Shown here piece after piece: positions 17,147 through 27,401 of a stretch of 35,202 bases of DNA (positions are counted from its first letter, which is position 1; every line of letters begins with the position of its first letter). Source of the stretch: Gammaproteobacteria bacterium. Its GTDB lineage: Bacteria > Pseudomonadota > Gammaproteobacteria > Burkholderiales > Gallionellaceae. The notes under the pieces were generated by a model that was not told the DNA's origin, did not search any database, and saw nothing but the letters and a program-made list of their open reading frames with translations. Made by a program: the position numbers and the translations under genes. Where the stretch lies: contig JAHJQE010000034.1 of assembly GCA_018819205.1 (NCBI GenBank), positions 1 through 35,202 on the forward strand, in the 5' to 3' direction.

Positions 17147-19931
17147 GCCGGCGCGCCTCGCCGTCGCCGAACAGGTTGCTCACACAACGCCCGCACAGTG
17201 TCGGATGGTTGGCATCGCTGCCCACATCCTCTCGATAGTGCCAGCAACGTTCGCATTTCTCGTGCGCGCTCGGCGTGACTTTGATCTCCATCTCGCCGTC
17301 GCGCAGATGCACGTTGGCGCGCGAAGTAATGAGCACGAAGCGCAGGTCGTCATCCAGACGCGACAACAGATCAAAGGTCTCTGTTGCCGCATACACATCC
17401 ACCTCGGCCTGCAAGGCGGAACCGATCGCGCCTGCGGCACGCTGGTCTTCCAGCTTCTTATTGACCAGTTCGCGTACGGCGCGGATGTCGGCCCAGCCGC
17501 TCACTTCTTCGCCGCTCAAGCCGGAATCCGGCAACTCATACCACAACTGCTCGAAAACGCTCACCTCGTCGCCGCCGTTCAGGGTGGACCACACTTCCTC
17601 GCCGGTGAAACTGAGGATAGGTGCGATCAAACGGGCCAGCGCCTGCGTGATGTGATACAGCGCATTCTGCGCAGAACGGCGTGCTTTCGAAGTCTCGCCT
17701 GCTGTGTACAGCCTATCCTTGAGGATGTCGAGATAGAAACCGCCCAGCTCTTCAGAACAGAAGCCTTGCAGCTTCTGCACCGCGAGGTGGAACTCGTAAC
17801 GGTCGTAATCGGCGCGCACATCGTCCTGCAGTTTCTGCATCAGTGCCAGCGCATAGCGGTCGATCTCCAGCCATTCGCTGACAGGCATCCCATCACGCTG
17901 CGCGTCGAAATCACTCACGTTGGCCAGCAGGAAACGCAGCGTGTTGCGGATGCGGCGATAGCCGTCGGTCACGCGCTTGAGGATCTCGTCCGAGATGGTC
18001 AGTTCGCCGGAGTAGTCGGTCGAAGCCGTCCACAGACGCAGCATGTCCGCGCCCATGGTGTCGATCACCTTCTGCGGCGCGATGACGTTGCCCTTGGACT
18101 TCGACATCTTGTGGCCCTTGCCGTCCACCACGAAACCGTGCGTGAGCAAGGCATCGTACGGTGCGCGACCGTTGATGGCGCAGCCGGTCAGCAGCGAAGA
18201 CTGGAACCAGCCGCGATGCTGATCGGAACCTTCCAGATACAGGTCGGCCGGAGAACGCAGCCCTTCGCGTTTCGCCAGCACGGAATAATGCGTCGCACCG
18301 GAATCGAACCACACGTCCAGCGTGTCGCTCAGCTTGCGGTAGTGCGCGGCATCCTCGCCCAGCAGGTCGGCGCTGTTCAGCGAGAACCAGGCCTCGATAC
18401 CGACCTGCTCCACGCGCTTCGCCACCTCTTCCAGCAGCTCCGGCGTGCGCGGATGCAGTTGCAATGTCTCCTTGTGTACGAAGAACGGCATCGGCACGCC
18501 CCAGTTGCGCTGGCGTGATACGCACCAGTCGGGGCGGTTCTTGATCATCGCCTCGATGCGCGCACGGCCCCATGCGGGATAGAACCTGGTATCCGCCACC
18601 GCATCGTTGGCCAGTTGGCGCAAAGACGCACCCTCCTCGCCCTGTTCCATGCCGATGAACCACTGCGGCGTGGCGCGGAAGATGATGGGTGTCTTGTGGC
18701 GCCAGCAATGCGGATAACTGTGCGTCATCTTTTCCTGATGCAGCAGATGACCGCTGGCTTCAAGCGCCTGCAACACGATGTCGTTGGCCTTCCACACGAA
18801 CACACCGGCCAATTCCGTCTCCCCAACTGGGGGCGTAGTCGAAATGAACTTGCCGTTGTCACCCACCGGATTCTCCACCGGCAAGCTGTATTTCTGGCCG
18901 ACAACATAGTCGTCCACACCGTGTGCCGGTGCGGTATGCACCAGTCCGGTACCAGCTTCCAATGTGACGTGTTCGCCGCAGATGATGGGCACGATGCGGT
19001 CGTAGAACGGATGTTGCAGCGGCAGGTTCTCCAGCGCACTGCCCTTGCCCGCGCCGACCACTTCCGCTTGCAGTTGATAACGCTGCACGCAAGATTCCAG
19101 CAGCTCGCCCACCAGCAGCAGATAGCCCTTGTCGGTCTTGGCCAGACGATATTCATGTTCGGGATGCACGCTCACCGCCTGGTTGGCAGGCAGCGTCCAC
19201 GGTGTGGTGGTCCAGATCACCGCATACACTTTCGCGTCTCCGGGCAACGACACGCCGAGCGCTCGACCCAGCGCCTCGACATCCTTCACCTCGAAACCGA
19301 CGTCGATGGCAGGCGATACTTTGTCTTCATATTCCACTTCCGCCTCGGCCAGCGCCGATCCGCAATCCAGGCACCAGTTCACCGGCTTGCGACCTTGGTA
19401 CAGGTAACCGTTCTGCTGGATCTGCCCCAGCGCGCGGATGATATCCGCCTCGGTCTGGAAATCCATGGTCAGGTAGGGATGGTCCCAATCACCCAGCACG
19501 CCCAGACGGATGAAGTCTTTCTTCTGGCGCTCGACTTGTTCTTTCGCGTATACGCGGCACAGCTCGCGGAACTGCGACGGCGGGATGGCCTTGCCGTGCT
19601 TCTTCTCCACCTGCAATTCGATGGGCAGACCGTGGCAGTCCCAGCCCGGTACATAGGGCGCGTCGAAACCGCTCAGTGTCTTGCTCTTGATGATGATGTC
19701 CTTCAACACCTTGTTCACCGCGTGGCCGATGTGGATGTCACCGTTCGCATACGGCGGGCCGTCGTGAAGGATGAACTGCGGACGTCCCTTGGCCGCCGCG
19801 CGGATGCGCTGATAGCGCTGCTGCGCTTGCCACTGTTCCAGCATCTTCGGCTCGCGCTTGGCGAGGTCGCCGCGCATGGGGAACACCGTGTCGGGCAGGT
19901 TCAAAGGGTATTTCTTCTTGTCTTCACTCAT
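17139..19931 (-). CDS. ileS: Isoleucyl-tRNA synthetase
   Basis: A 930-residue class I aminoacyl-tRNA synthetase. I chose the ATG at 19931 ([21 protein letters not shown]) over an upstream in-frame ATG at 19955 because it matches the usual N-terminus of bacterial IleS. The HIGH motif appears as GDIHIGHA near residue 70, the KMSKS loop as [10 protein letters not shown] near 610, and the editing (CP1) domain lies between. A C-terminal zinc finger is visible ([10 protein letters not shown]...CGRC). This is the bacterial type 1 enzyme, the mupirocin-sensitive class by family; sensitivity is not shown by sequence alone. It overlaps ribF upstream and lspA downstream by 8 nt each. Confidence 0.97.
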   Translation of the reverse strand: MSEDKKKYPLNLPDTVFPMRGDLAKREPKMLEQWQAQQRYQRIRAAAKGRPQFILHDGPPYANGDIHIGHAVNKVLKDIIIKSKTLSGFDAPYVPGWDCHGLPIELQVEKKHGKAIPPSQFRELCRVYAKEQVERQKKDFIRLGVLGDWDHPYLTMDFQTEADIIRALGQIQQNGYLYQGRKPVNWCLDCGSALAEAEVEYEDKVSPAIDVGFEVKDVEALGRALGVSLPGDAKVYAVIWTTTPWTLPANQAVSVHPEHEYRLAKTDKGYLLLVGELLESCVQRYQLQAEVVGAGKGSALENLPLQHPFYDRIVPIICGEHVTLEAGTGLVHTAPAHGVDDYVVGQKYSLPVENPVGDNGKFISTTPPVGETELAGVFVWKANDIVLQALEASGHLLHQEKMTHSYPHCWRHKTPIIFRATPQWFIGMEQGEEGASLRQLANDAVADTRFYPAWGRARIEAMIKNRPDWCVSRQRNWGVPMPFFVHKETLQLHPRTPELLEEVAKRVEQVGIEAWFSLNSADLLGEDAAHYRKLSDTLDVWFDSGATHYSVLAKREGLRSPADLYLEGSDQHRGWFQSSLLTGCAINGRAPYDALLTHGFVVDGKGHKMSKSKGNVIAPQKVIDTMGADMLRLWTASTDYSGELTISDEILKRVTDGYRRIRNTLRFLLANVSDFDAQRDGMPVSEWLEIDRYALALMQKLQDDVRADYDRYEFHLAVQKLQGFCSEELGGFYLDILKDRLYTAGETSKARRSAQNALYHITQALARLIAPILSFTGEEVWSTLNGGDEVSVFEQLWYELPDSGLSGEEVSGWADIRAVRELVNKKLEDQRAAGAIGSALQAEVDVYAATETFDLLSRLDDDLRFVLITSRANVHLRDGEMEIKVTPSAHEKCERCWHYREDVGSDANHPTLCGRCVSNLFGDGEARRHA

Positions 19932-20850
19932 GATCAATAAACCATTGCTTTGCATTATTCACATCTGACGTGATCTGCCGCGTCAGCGCTTCCAAACCGT
20001 CGAACTTCATCTCATCGCGCAACTTGTGCAGGAATTCCACCCGCAGGTGTCTGCCGTAGATCTGCTGCTCGAACTCGAACAGATGCACTTCCAGCACATA
20101 CTTCGCATCGTGCTTCAGCGTCGGACGCAGCCCCAAGCTGGCCACACCCTGCAACACACCGAGTCCATCCGAATGCACCTGCACCACATACACGCCCTTG
20201 AGCGGCGGCAGGTTGTGCTGCATCTGGATATTGGCCGTGGGATAACCCAGCTTGCGACCCATCGCATCTCCATGCACCACGCGTCCGCTGATGCTGTATG
20301 GGCGATCCAGATAATCGCGGGCGACACCCAGCTTGCCTTCTGCCAGCGCGATACGTATCTCCGTGCTGGAGACGCGCACCCCGTCATGCAACACGCTGTG
20401 CATCGCCTTCACCTCGAAGCCATGCTGAACACCTGCCAGCTGCATCAAGGCGAAGTCACCACCGCGCCCGCTGCCGAAACGGAAATCGTCACCGATCAAT
20501 ACATGCTGCGCTCGCAGCGATTCCACCAAAGTCAGGATGAAATCGTCCGCCGACTTCTGCGCGAACACCTTGTCGAATGGGCATACATACACCCGATCCA
20601 TGCCCATCTCGCGGAACAGCTCCAGCTTCTCGCGCAGACTGGTCAGTCGTGCCGGCGCCTGCTGCGGCGTGAAGAATTCGCGCGGGTGCGGCTCGAAAGT
20701 CACCACCGCCGTCTGCAAGCCACGCGCCTGCGCCGTCGCACGCAACTCCTTAAGCATCGCCTGATGCCCCAGGTGTACCCCGTCGAAATTGCCGATGGTG
20801 ACCGCCAGAGGTCGAAAATCCGTAGAATGGAGGCCGCGTAGAATCTGCAT
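19924..20850 (-). CDS. ribF: Bifunctional riboflavin kinase / FAD synthetase RibF
   Basis: A 308-residue enzyme making FMN then FAD. The N-terminal adenylyltransferase half shows [16 protein letters not shown] (nucleotide-binding) and [16 protein letters not shown]; the C-terminal flavokinase half shows [15 protein letters not shown], whose Pro-Thr-Ala-Asn binds metal and nucleotide. Length matches the family (about 310). The ATG at 20850 gives the standard start MQILRG. A perfect -10 box lies only about 10 nt upstream, so the leader may be almost absent. First gene of the ribF-ileS-lspA-ispH operon; it could supply FAD to ThiO, though that link is only general. Confidence 0.97.
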   Translation of the reverse strand: MQILRGLHSTDFRPLAVTIGNFDGVHLGHQAMLKELRATAQARGLQTAVVTFEPHPREFFTPQQAPARLTSLREKLELFREMGMDRVYVCPFDKVFAQKSADDFILTLVESLRAQHVLIGDDFRFGSGRGGDFALMQLAGVQHGFEVKAMHSVLHDGVRVSSTEIRIALAEGKLGVARDYLDRPYSISGRVVHGDAMGRKLGYPTANIQMQHNLPPLKGVYVVQVHSDGLGVLQGVASLGLRPTLKHDAKYVLEVHLFEFEQQIYGRHLRVEFLHKLRDEMKFDGLEALTRQITSDVNNAKQWFIDHE

Positions 20851-20859
20851 AGGGCGCGG

Positions 20860-20865
20860 ATTATA
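20860..20865 (-). promoter_or_regulatory. -10 element of the ribF operon promoter
   Basis: On the minus strand TATAAT is followed by the GC-rich discriminator CCGCGCC, identical over 13 nt to the tRNA-Thr promoter at 6188-6200. No good -35 is seen at 16-18 nt. The expected transcription start (about 20853) is only 2-4 nt ahead of the ribF ATG. Confidence 0.6.
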
Positions 20866-20907
20866 CAGCCTTACAACCCGTAATCACCCCTGCCAAAAAG
20901 GGAAAAC

Positions 20908-21303
20908 ATGCTGAACTACCCACGCGTTGCGATCGATTTCATGAACAACGACCATGCCGAGTTCGTCGCCCTGCGCAAGCATCTGCTCGACCTGCTGCAC
21001 AGGGGGGCGGACACCACCGAAGTGGATGCCATGCTGGACAGCCTGCTGGAACACACTCGCCTCCACTTCGCCGAGGAAGAGAAGGAGATGCTGGCGGCCC
21101 ATTTCACACCGTATCCGGTGCATAAAGGTGAACACGATAAGGTGCTGGCCGACATGACTGCCCGCATCCAAACTTGGAAATCTGCCCGCAACACCACCAC
21201 GCTGAGCGACTGGCTGGAACATGCCGTGCGAGACTGGTTCGTCAATCACGTAAGCAGCATGGATTTCGTCACAGCCGCCTACATTCAATCACGGAGCAAA
21301 TGA
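20908..21303 (+). CDS. Bacteriohemerythrin (complete ligand set)
   Basis: A 131-residue four-helix protein with all seven di-iron ligands of the hemerythrin family: His16 (NDHAEF), His53 and Glu57 (HFAEEEKEM), His72 and His76 (HKGEH), His114 and Asp119 (NHVSSMD). Stand-alone bacteriohemerythrins bind O2 reversibly and are proposed to deliver or buffer oxygen, which fits a microaerophile. The ATG at 20908 has AAAGGGAAAA upstream. The stop TGA overlaps the start region of a second hemerythrin-like gene. No membrane segment or signalling domain is attached. The gene is divergent from ribF with 57 nt between them. Confidence 0.92.
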   Translation: MLNYPRVAIDFMNNDHAEFVALRKHLLDLLHRGADTTEVDAMLDSLLEHTRLHFAEEEKEMLAAHFTPYPVHKGEHDKVLADMTARIQTWKSARNTTTLSDWLEHAVRDWFVNHVSSMDFVTAAYIQSRSK

Positions 21304-21671
21304 TGAACGATGAAGTGTTCGACCACAGCCGCTTCGTGCATACGCATGCTACCTTGCTCGAACTGCTGGACGAGAATGCAGCCGAGGAAGTCATCGACAA
21401 GCTGCTCGGCGAGGCACTCGGCCACCTGAAACAGCAGTTCGCCAAGGAAGAGCAGGCTATGCAAGCCGCGCAGTTCGGCCCGCTGGATGCGCACAAGAAA
21501 GACCACGACCAGGCTCTGGAACGCCTTTCTGCCCGCATCGCACAATGGCATGAGACGCATGACAGACAAGCACTACTGGCTTATCTGGAAGGGCCGTTCT
21601 CGGACTGGTTCGTGCGTCACGTCAACTCACGCGACTTCATCACCGCACAGCGTCTCTCGCTGGGCGTCTAG
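21303..21671 (+). CDS. Hemerythrin-like protein with a substituted iron ligand
   Basis: A 122-residue relative of the gene just upstream. The start is either of two adjacent ATGs (21300 or 21303); I prefer 21303 because GGAG at 21293-21296 is then 6 nt away. Ligand positions are His15 (HTHATLL), Glu49 (FAKEEQAM), His64 and His68 (HKKDH), His106 and Asp111 (RHVNSRD). The histidine of the HFxxEE motif is replaced by Gln45 (QQFAKEE). That removes a ligand of one iron, so oxygen binding may be weakened, changed or lost. It may act as a partner of the first protein or be a diverging copy. The end overlaps the convergent YkgJ-type gene by 4 nt (CTAG). Confidence 0.85.
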   Translation: MNDEVFDHSRFVHTHATLLELLDENAAEEVIDKLLGEALGHLKQQFAKEEQAMQAAQFGPLDAHKKDHDQALERLSARIAQWHETHDRQALLAYLEGPFSDWFVRHVNSRDFITAQRLSLGV

Positions 21672-21997
21672 CGTTGCGGCGGCACGATGCCGCGCAATTT
21701 GAAACAACTGGGGTTCGGCGAACCGTCCAGTTCGTATTCGTTGAACTCGCGGCACACCTGCGGCCGATCCGCATAGATGCTGCACCGCACCGCCTGCCCC
21801 ACCTCGCCTTCCAGTGCTATGCAGCGCGGTGGAAATACATCCGTGCCTTGCATGCAGAAGGCCTGTTCATTGAGTTGATGGGTAAGCTTGAGCGGCACAT
21901 AACCGCCGGGTGAGACATCCAGCTCTTCGCGGTGCAGCACAATGCGAAAATGCGCGCAGCATGCACCACACGTCAGGCAGGGATTGCCTTCGCTCAT
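21668..21997 (-). CDS. YkgJ-family cysteine cluster protein
   Basis: A 109-residue protein with eight to nine cysteines arranged as in the YkgJ/CxxCxxCC family (UPF0153). There is an N-terminal [11 protein letters not shown], then FCMQG, PRC and a final [21 protein letters not shown] block. The clusters suggest metal (iron-sulfur or zinc) binding; the biochemical role of the family is not established. The start overlaps the rimO stop (ATGA), so it is likely the last gene of the metal-transport/rimO transcript. Its TAG shares the palindrome CTAG with the stop of the convergent hemerythrin-like gene. Confidence 0.85.
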   Translation of the reverse strand: MSEGNPCLTCGACCAHFRIVLHREELDVSPGGYVPLKLTHQLNEQAFCMQGTDVFPPRCIALEGEVGQAVRCSIYADRPQVCREFNEYELDGSPNPSCFKLRGIVPPQR

Positions 21998-23305
21998 TCC
22001 CTGACGACTTCAGCGTGCAGGTCGTGCTCGTCGGAGCCGGTAATCTTCACCGTGACAAACTCTCCCACTTCCAGACCCTCGCCGTCTATGTAGACCAGTC
22101 CGTCGATCTCCGGTGCATCGGCGCTGCTGCGCGCGATGGAACCCTGCTCGTCCACATCGTCCACCAACACGGTCATGGTCTGGCCGACCTTCTTGGCCAG
22201 CTTCTCGGCGCTGATCTCTTCCTGCAGATACATCAGGCGCGCGAGGCGTTCTTCCTGTTCTTCCGGATCGATGTGATCGGGCAGCGCATTCGCGGCGGCT
22301 CCTTCCACCGGTGAGTATTTGAACGCACCGACGCGGTCGAGCTGCGCCTCTTCGATGAAGTCGAGCAGTTCTTCGAACTCTGCTTCCGTCTCGCCAGGGA
22401 AGCCGACGATGAAGGTGCTGCGCAGGGTGATGTCCGGACAGATCTCGCGCCATTTTTTGATGCGCGTCAGCACGTTCTCGCTGCTGGCCGGGCGCTTCAT
22501 CAGCTTGAGGATGCGTTCGTTGGCATGCTGGAACGGGATGTCGAGGTAAGGCAGGATCTTGCCTTCCGCCATCAGCGGGATGACGCCGTCCACGCTGGGA
22601 TACGGGTAGACGTAATGCAAACGCGTCCATACGCCAAGGTCGCCCAGCGCGCCGGCCAGATCGGTCATGCGCGTCTTCAGCGGTTTGCCCTGCCAGAAAC
22701 CGGTGCGGTATTTCATGTCCACGCCATAGGCCGAGGTGTCCTGCGAGATGACCAGCAACTCCTTCACGCCGGACTCGACCAGCTTCTCGGCTTCGGCCAT
22801 CACGTCATGCACGGGACGGCTGACCAGATCGCCGCGCAGGCTGGGGATGATGCAGAAGGTGCAACTGTGGTTACAGCCTTCGGATATCTTCAGGTAAGCG
22901 AAGTGTTGCGGCGTAAGGCGCACACCTTGCGGCGGCACCAGATCGGTATAGGGATCGTGCAAGCGCGGCAGGTGCTGGTGCACCGCGTTCATCACCGCCT
23001 CGGTCTCGTGCGGGCCGGTGACGGCGAGGACCTTGGGGTGCGTCTTCTGCACGATGTCGCCCTTGGCGCCGAGGCAACCGGTGACGATGACCTTGCCGTT
23101 CTCCTGCAGCGCCTCGCCGATGGCTTCCAGCGATTCGGCCACGGCGCTGTCGATGAAACCACAAGTGTTGACCACCACCAGATCGGCCTCCTGATAGCTG
23201 GGCGTGAGTTCGTAACCTTCGGCCTGCATGCGGGTGAGGATGAGCTCTGAATCGGATGCCGCCTTGGGGCAACCGAGCGAGACGAAACCGATCTTGGGGT
23301 GAGAC

Positions 23306-23313
<8 letters not shown>
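21994..23313 (-). CDS. rimO: Ribosomal protein S12 methylthiotransferase RimO
   Basis: A 439-residue radical-SAM methylthiotransferase. The ATG at 23313 ([18 protein letters not shown]) follows AGGAA and matches the family start; an upstream frame to 23355 runs into the CDF gene. The N-terminal MTTase domain has its three cluster cysteines in SLGCPKA, VNTCGFI and VTGCLGAKG. The radical-SAM domain carries [15 protein letters not shown], and a C-terminal TRAM domain ends the protein. RimO adds a methylthio group to the Asp near position 88 of ribosomal protein S12. It overlaps the CDF gene (8 nt) upstream and the YkgJ gene (4 nt) downstream. Confidence 0.96.
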
Positions 23314-24232
<919 letters not shown>

Positions 24233-24233
24233 G

Positions 24234-25007
24234 TCAGACGCCCGTCGCCAACCCGACCAGCGAGACCGTGGCCACGCCCAGCACGATCAACACCACCTGC
24301 TGCACGGTATCGCGCATCTGTGTGCGTTTATGCAGGCCGGGGATGAGGTCGGCCACGGCGACATAGATCATGCTGGCCGCCGAGAGTGCGAGGATGTAGG
24401 GCGTCCAGGACTGCAAGCCCTGCAGCGCGTAATAAGCCAGTACACCGCCTACCAAAGTGGCAAAACTGGAGATCAGGTTGAGCTGGAACGCGCGCAGCTT
24501 GCTGTAACCGGAATGCAACAGGATCAGGAAGTCGCCGACTTCCTGCGGGATCTCGTGCGCGATGATAGCCAGCGCTGTGACGATACCCAGATTGATATCC
24601 ACCATGAACGCTGCCGCGATGATGATGCCATCAACGAAGTTGTGGAAGGTGTCGCCGATGATGAGCATGGTGCCGCTGCGGCCGTGATCGTGGCTGGAAT
24701 GCTCGTGCGGCTCATGCGCCTCGCAATGGTCATGATGACAGTGGCGCCAGATCAATACTTTTTCCAGCGTAAAGAACAACAGGATGCCGGCCAGCACCGT
24801 GCCGCTCACGGCTGCGGTGTTGCCGGCCAGATCGATCGCTTCCGGCAGGATGTCGAGGAACACCGCGCCCAGCAAGGCGCCGATGGCGTAACTGACCAGC
24901 AGGCCGATCCAGTGCGTGCGCGCATTCAGCGCGAACAATGCCGCAGCAGCGACACTCAGCACGCCACCGAACAGACTGGCGACGATGATCCAGGATAGAA
25001 CAGACAT
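24234..25007 (-). CDS. ZIP family metal permease
   Basis: A 257-residue membrane protein with about eight hydrophobic segments. A histidine-rich cytoplasmic loop (about residues 89-109, with eight His) precedes the TM4 and TM5 metal-binding motifs DTFHNFVDG (His122, Asn123, Asp126) and [11 protein letters not shown] (His151, Glu152, Glu156), the diagnostic binuclear site of ZIP transporters. ZIPs move Zn, Fe or related divalent cations into the cytoplasm. Immediately followed by a CDF exporter. The -10-like TACAAT with a GC-rich discriminator at 25035-25040 may drive this gene, which is first of a run ZIP-CDF-rimO-ykgJ. Some family members are annotated as GufA-like; direction is inferred from the family. 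Confidence 0.92.
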   Translation of the reverse strand: MSVLSWIIVASLFGGVLSVAAAALFALNARTHWIGLLVSYAIGALLGAVFLDILPEAIDLAGNTAAVSGTVLAGILLFFTLEKVLIWRHCHHDHCEAHEPHEHSSHDHGRSGTMLIIGDTFHNFVDGIIIAAAFMVDINLGIVTALAIIAHEIPQEVGDFLILLHSGYSKLRAFQLNLISSFATLVGGVLAYYALQGLQSWTPYILALSAASMIYVAVADLIPGLHKRTQMRDTVQQVVLIVLGVATVSLVGLATGV

Positions 25008-25034
25008 ATCAAACCAAGGGGATACGGGGCGCGC

Positions 25035-25040
25035 ATTGTA
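25035..25040 (-). promoter_or_regulatory. Candidate -10 element for the ZIP-CDF-rimO-ykgJ operon
   Basis: Minus strand TACAAT followed by the GC-rich stretch GCGCGCC, a pattern resembling the tRNA-Thr and ribF promoters. The inferred start is about 21 nt before the ZIP ATG. No clear -35 was found, so this is tentative. Confidence 0.4.
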
Positions 25041-25052
25041 CCCGACGCAGCC

Positions 25053-26615
25053 CTATTCCCCCAGCGCCACATCCTTGGTCTCGGGCAGGAACAGCAGCCC
25101 GATGACCGAGGCCATGATCAGCATGCCGACCGGATACCACAGGCCTGCCATCACATCGCCCGCGTTCACCGACAGCAAGGTCACCATGAACGGCGACAGG
25201 CCGCCGATCCAGCCTGCGCTCAGGTTATGCGGCAGCGCGGCGGCGGTGTAACGCGTGCGCGCCTTGAACAGTTCCGGCAATACAGCCGTCTGCGGGCCGG
25301 TGATGAGCCCGACCGCAACCACCGGGATCACCAGCAGCAGGAACAGCATGACGGTGTTCGCCTGCTCGCTGTCCGCCTGTGCTGTCCAACCCTTAGCTTG
25401 CAGGCCGGCGTGCAACGCATCAGGATCGAATCCACGCACCTCGACATCCGCACCGATACGCACCACCACGCCCTCACCCGGCTCGGCGCTGTGCACGATG
25501 CCGTTCTTGATGAAGAACTCCTGATTGCGCGCGCATTCGCTCAACGCCTTATGGAATGGGCTGTAGTCGCAGTCCGCACCGGACAAGGTCACCTTCACCT
25601 CGCTGTTGAAACGTTCCAGCGCGGGATTGCCGAAATGCTGCAGGCCGTTGAACACGGGAATGATGGTGATCGCCCCCAACAGCAGACCGGCCAGCAATAC
25701 GGGACGGCGACCGATGCGGTCCGACAGCCAGCCGCACCAGATGGTGAGCGGGAACAGCAACAGCGTGGAGAGCATCACCAGCGTGCTGGCGAGTTGCGCA
25801 TCCAGCCGCACCACACTCTTCAGGAATACGTTGGCATACACCTGCGAGGTGAAAAACAGCAACGAGCCGCCCGCCGAGATGCAGAAGAACAGCAAGGCCA
25901 TGCCCTTCAAGGTCTGGCGGTCGCGGAAGCATTCGCGCAACGGCGCTTGCGACACTCGCCCCTGTTCCTGCAGCTCTTTGAACACCGGCGACTCTTCCAG
26001 ACTCATGCGCGTCTTGATCGAGATGTACAGCAACACCACCGAGAACAGGAACGGCACGCGCCAGCCCCAGCTGCTGAACGAGGCGTCGTCCAGGAACTGA
26101 TGCAGCAGCACGATCTGGAAAGTAGAGACGAGGATACCCAGCGGCCCCATCAGTTGCAGCACGCTGGTATAGAAACCGCGCCGGCCATGCGGGGCATGCT
26201 CGGTCAGGTACACCGCCACACCACCGATCTCGCCGCCCACCGCAAAACCCTGCAACAGGCGCAGCAGCAGCAGCAGTGCCGGGGCCAGCATGCCAACCTG
26301 CGCGTAGGTCGGCAGCATGCCGACCAGGAACGTCGACACCCCCATCAGGCTGATGGTGACCAGGAAGATCGGGCGTCGCCCGTAACGATCCGCCAGCGTG
26401 CCGAACAGTGCCGAACCCAGGGGCCGCACGATCATGCCCACGCCGAACGCCGCCAGACTCGCCAGCAAGGCAGCAGTGGCATCCTCGGGCGGAAAGAACA
26501 GCACACTGAAATAGGTCGCCAGCGTGGCGAAGGTGAGGAAGTCGTACCACTCGAGGAAGGTGCCGAAACAGGCGGCGAACACCACCTTGCGCTGGGTCTT
26601 GGTTATCGTTTTCAT
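25053..26615 (-). CDS. MFS transporter, metabolite:H+ symporter (MHS/ProP) type, with periplasmic insert
   Basis: A 520-residue transporter counted from the ATG at 26615 (MKTITKTQRK); an ATG four codons upstream (26627) is an alternative. Twelve hydrophobic segments are visible. MHS-type marks are FGTFLEWYDF in TM1, motif A twice (GTLADRYGRRP and WLSDRIGRRP) and LLRLLQGFAVGGEIGG in TM4. Relatives carry proline/betaine, citrate, shikimate or ketoglutarate with protons; the substrate here cannot be named. Between TM9 and TM10, on the periplasmic side, lie about 95 extra hydrophilic residues (about 325-420) with two cysteines (Cys349, Cys361). The gene starts divergently from the LpoB-like gene and ends 46 nt before the ZIP gene. 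Confidence 0.9.
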   Translation of the reverse strand: MKTITKTQRKVVFAACFGTFLEWYDFLTFATLATYFSVLFFPPEDATAALLASLAAFGVGMIVRPLGSALFGTLADRYGRRPIFLVTISLMGVSTFLVGMLPTYAQVGMLAPALLLLLRLLQGFAVGGEIGGVAVYLTEHAPHGRRGFYTSVLQLMGPLGILVSTFQIVLLHQFLDDASFSSWGWRVPFLFSVVLLYISIKTRMSLEESPVFKELQEQGRVSQAPLRECFRDRQTLKGMALLFFCISAGGSLLFFTSQVYANVFLKSVVRLDAQLASTLVMLSTLLLFPLTIWCGWLSDRIGRRPVLLAGLLLGAITIIPVFNGLQHFGNPALERFNSEVKVTLSGADCDYSPFHKALSECARNQEFFIKNGIVHSAEPGEGVVVRIGADVEVRGFDPDALHAGLQAKGWTAQADSEQANTVMLFLLLVIPVVAVGLITGPQTAVLPELFKARTRYTAAALPHNLSAGWIGGLSPFMVTLLSVNAGDVMAGLWYPVGMLIMASVIGLLFLPETKDVALGE

Positions 26616-26684
26616 GGCATGGGGCATGGATTGTAAACAGCGCAGGGATATAAAGCATATGCTGGCGCTTGTCCACCCGAGCGC

Positions 26685-26713
26685 TTGATTTACAGCGGGG
26701 CGGGACACACAAT
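26685..26713 (+). promoter_or_regulatory. Candidate promoter of the LpoB-like lipoprotein operon
   Basis: TTGATT (26685-26690) and CACAAT (26708-26713) are separated by 17 nt, each a 4/6 or better match to sigma-70 boxes. It lies about 60 nt before the start of the LpoB-like gene. Recognised by eye only. Confidence 0.35.
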
Positions 26714-26780
26714 GGCGGCACAATGAACCATTCGTCGCTGGCCACTGTCACATGTGCGGCATTAACCTCTGGAGATCACG

Positions 26781-27401
26781 ATGAGAACGAATACCCTGCT
26801 GACCCTTTCCGCCACCGCCCTGCTGCTGTCAGCCTGCGCCACACCCGATACCGGCAAGCCCGTCACCTATCAGGATGTGCATTCCACCGGCGTGGTGGCC
26901 GGTGTGGGCGTGGAGAGCCAGGACGTGACCGCCGTCACCGATGTGATGGTGAAAGACATCCTCGCCACACCTGAAGTCGTGAAACGCAGCCAGGCGGCTC
27001 GCGTCATCCTCGATGCGGCCTATTTCGAGAATGAGAGCAGCCAGCGCATCAACAAGAACCTGCTGGTGGACAGGCTGCGCATCAATCTGCAGCGCGCCGC
27101 CCAAGGCAAACTGCTGTTCGTATCGCGCGAATCCGCCGATATGGTCGCGCAGGAACGTGACATGAAACGCCAGGGCGTGACCGATTCGGGCACGCTCAAA
27201 CAAGCGAATGCCACCGCCGGTGCGGACTATCGCCTGATCGGCCGCATCAACTCGCTGGATGCGCGCAGCGCCCAGAGCGGCACGGTGGAGCGTTACACGC
27301 AGATTACCTTCGAACTGATCGATCTGGAGACTTCGCTCAGCGTCTGGTCCAACCTGTATGAGTTCAAGAAGGGCGGCCAGGACGATGCGATCTATCGCTG
27401 A
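26781..27401 (+). CDS. LpoB-like penicillin-binding-protein activator lipoprotein
   Basis: A 206-residue lipoprotein. The signal peptide MRTNTLLTLSATALLLSAC ends in the lipobox LSAC (Cys19). The C-terminal domain fits the LpoB (YcfM) fold group: GVESQDVTAVTDVMVKDIL, a KNLLVDRLRINLQRAAQGKLLFVSRE segment and the YRLIGRINSLDAR strand. LpoB is the outer-membrane lipoprotein that activates the peptidoglycan synthase PBP1b in enterobacteria; whether this homologue does the same is inferred. GGAG lies 7 nt before the ATG. It is followed, with an overlap, by a COG3014-like lipoprotein and then a YcfL-like lipoprotein, an arrangement seen in other proteobacteria. Confidence 0.85.
   Translation: MRTNTLLTLSATALLLSACATPDTGKPVTYQDVHSTGVVAGVGVESQDVTAVTDVMVKDILATPEVVKRSQAARVILDAAYFENESSQRINKNLLVDRLRINLQRAAQGKLLFVSRESADMVAQERDMKRQGVTDSGTLKQANATAGADYRLIGRINSLDARSAQSGTVERYTQITFELIDLETSLSVWSNLYEFKKGGQDDAIYR

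Noticed and set aside
17076-18518. 480-codon plus-strand frame opposite ileS
   Set aside because: It is a shadow of the GC-rich ileS gene on the opposite strand. The translation has no recognisable domain and low-complexity Gln/His/Arg content, and ileS is unmistakable.
25227-26636. 469-codon plus-strand frame opposite the MFS gene
   Set aside because: Gln/Arg/His-rich translation typical of antisense frames in GC-rich DNA. The MFS protein on the other strand has clear motifs.
26781-27401. Assignment of the lipoprotein as FlgO or a curli-type CsgG relative
   Set aside because: The fold group is related, but the neighbouring YcfL-like gene and the overall pattern favour LpoB-like, and no flagellar or curli gene is nearby.
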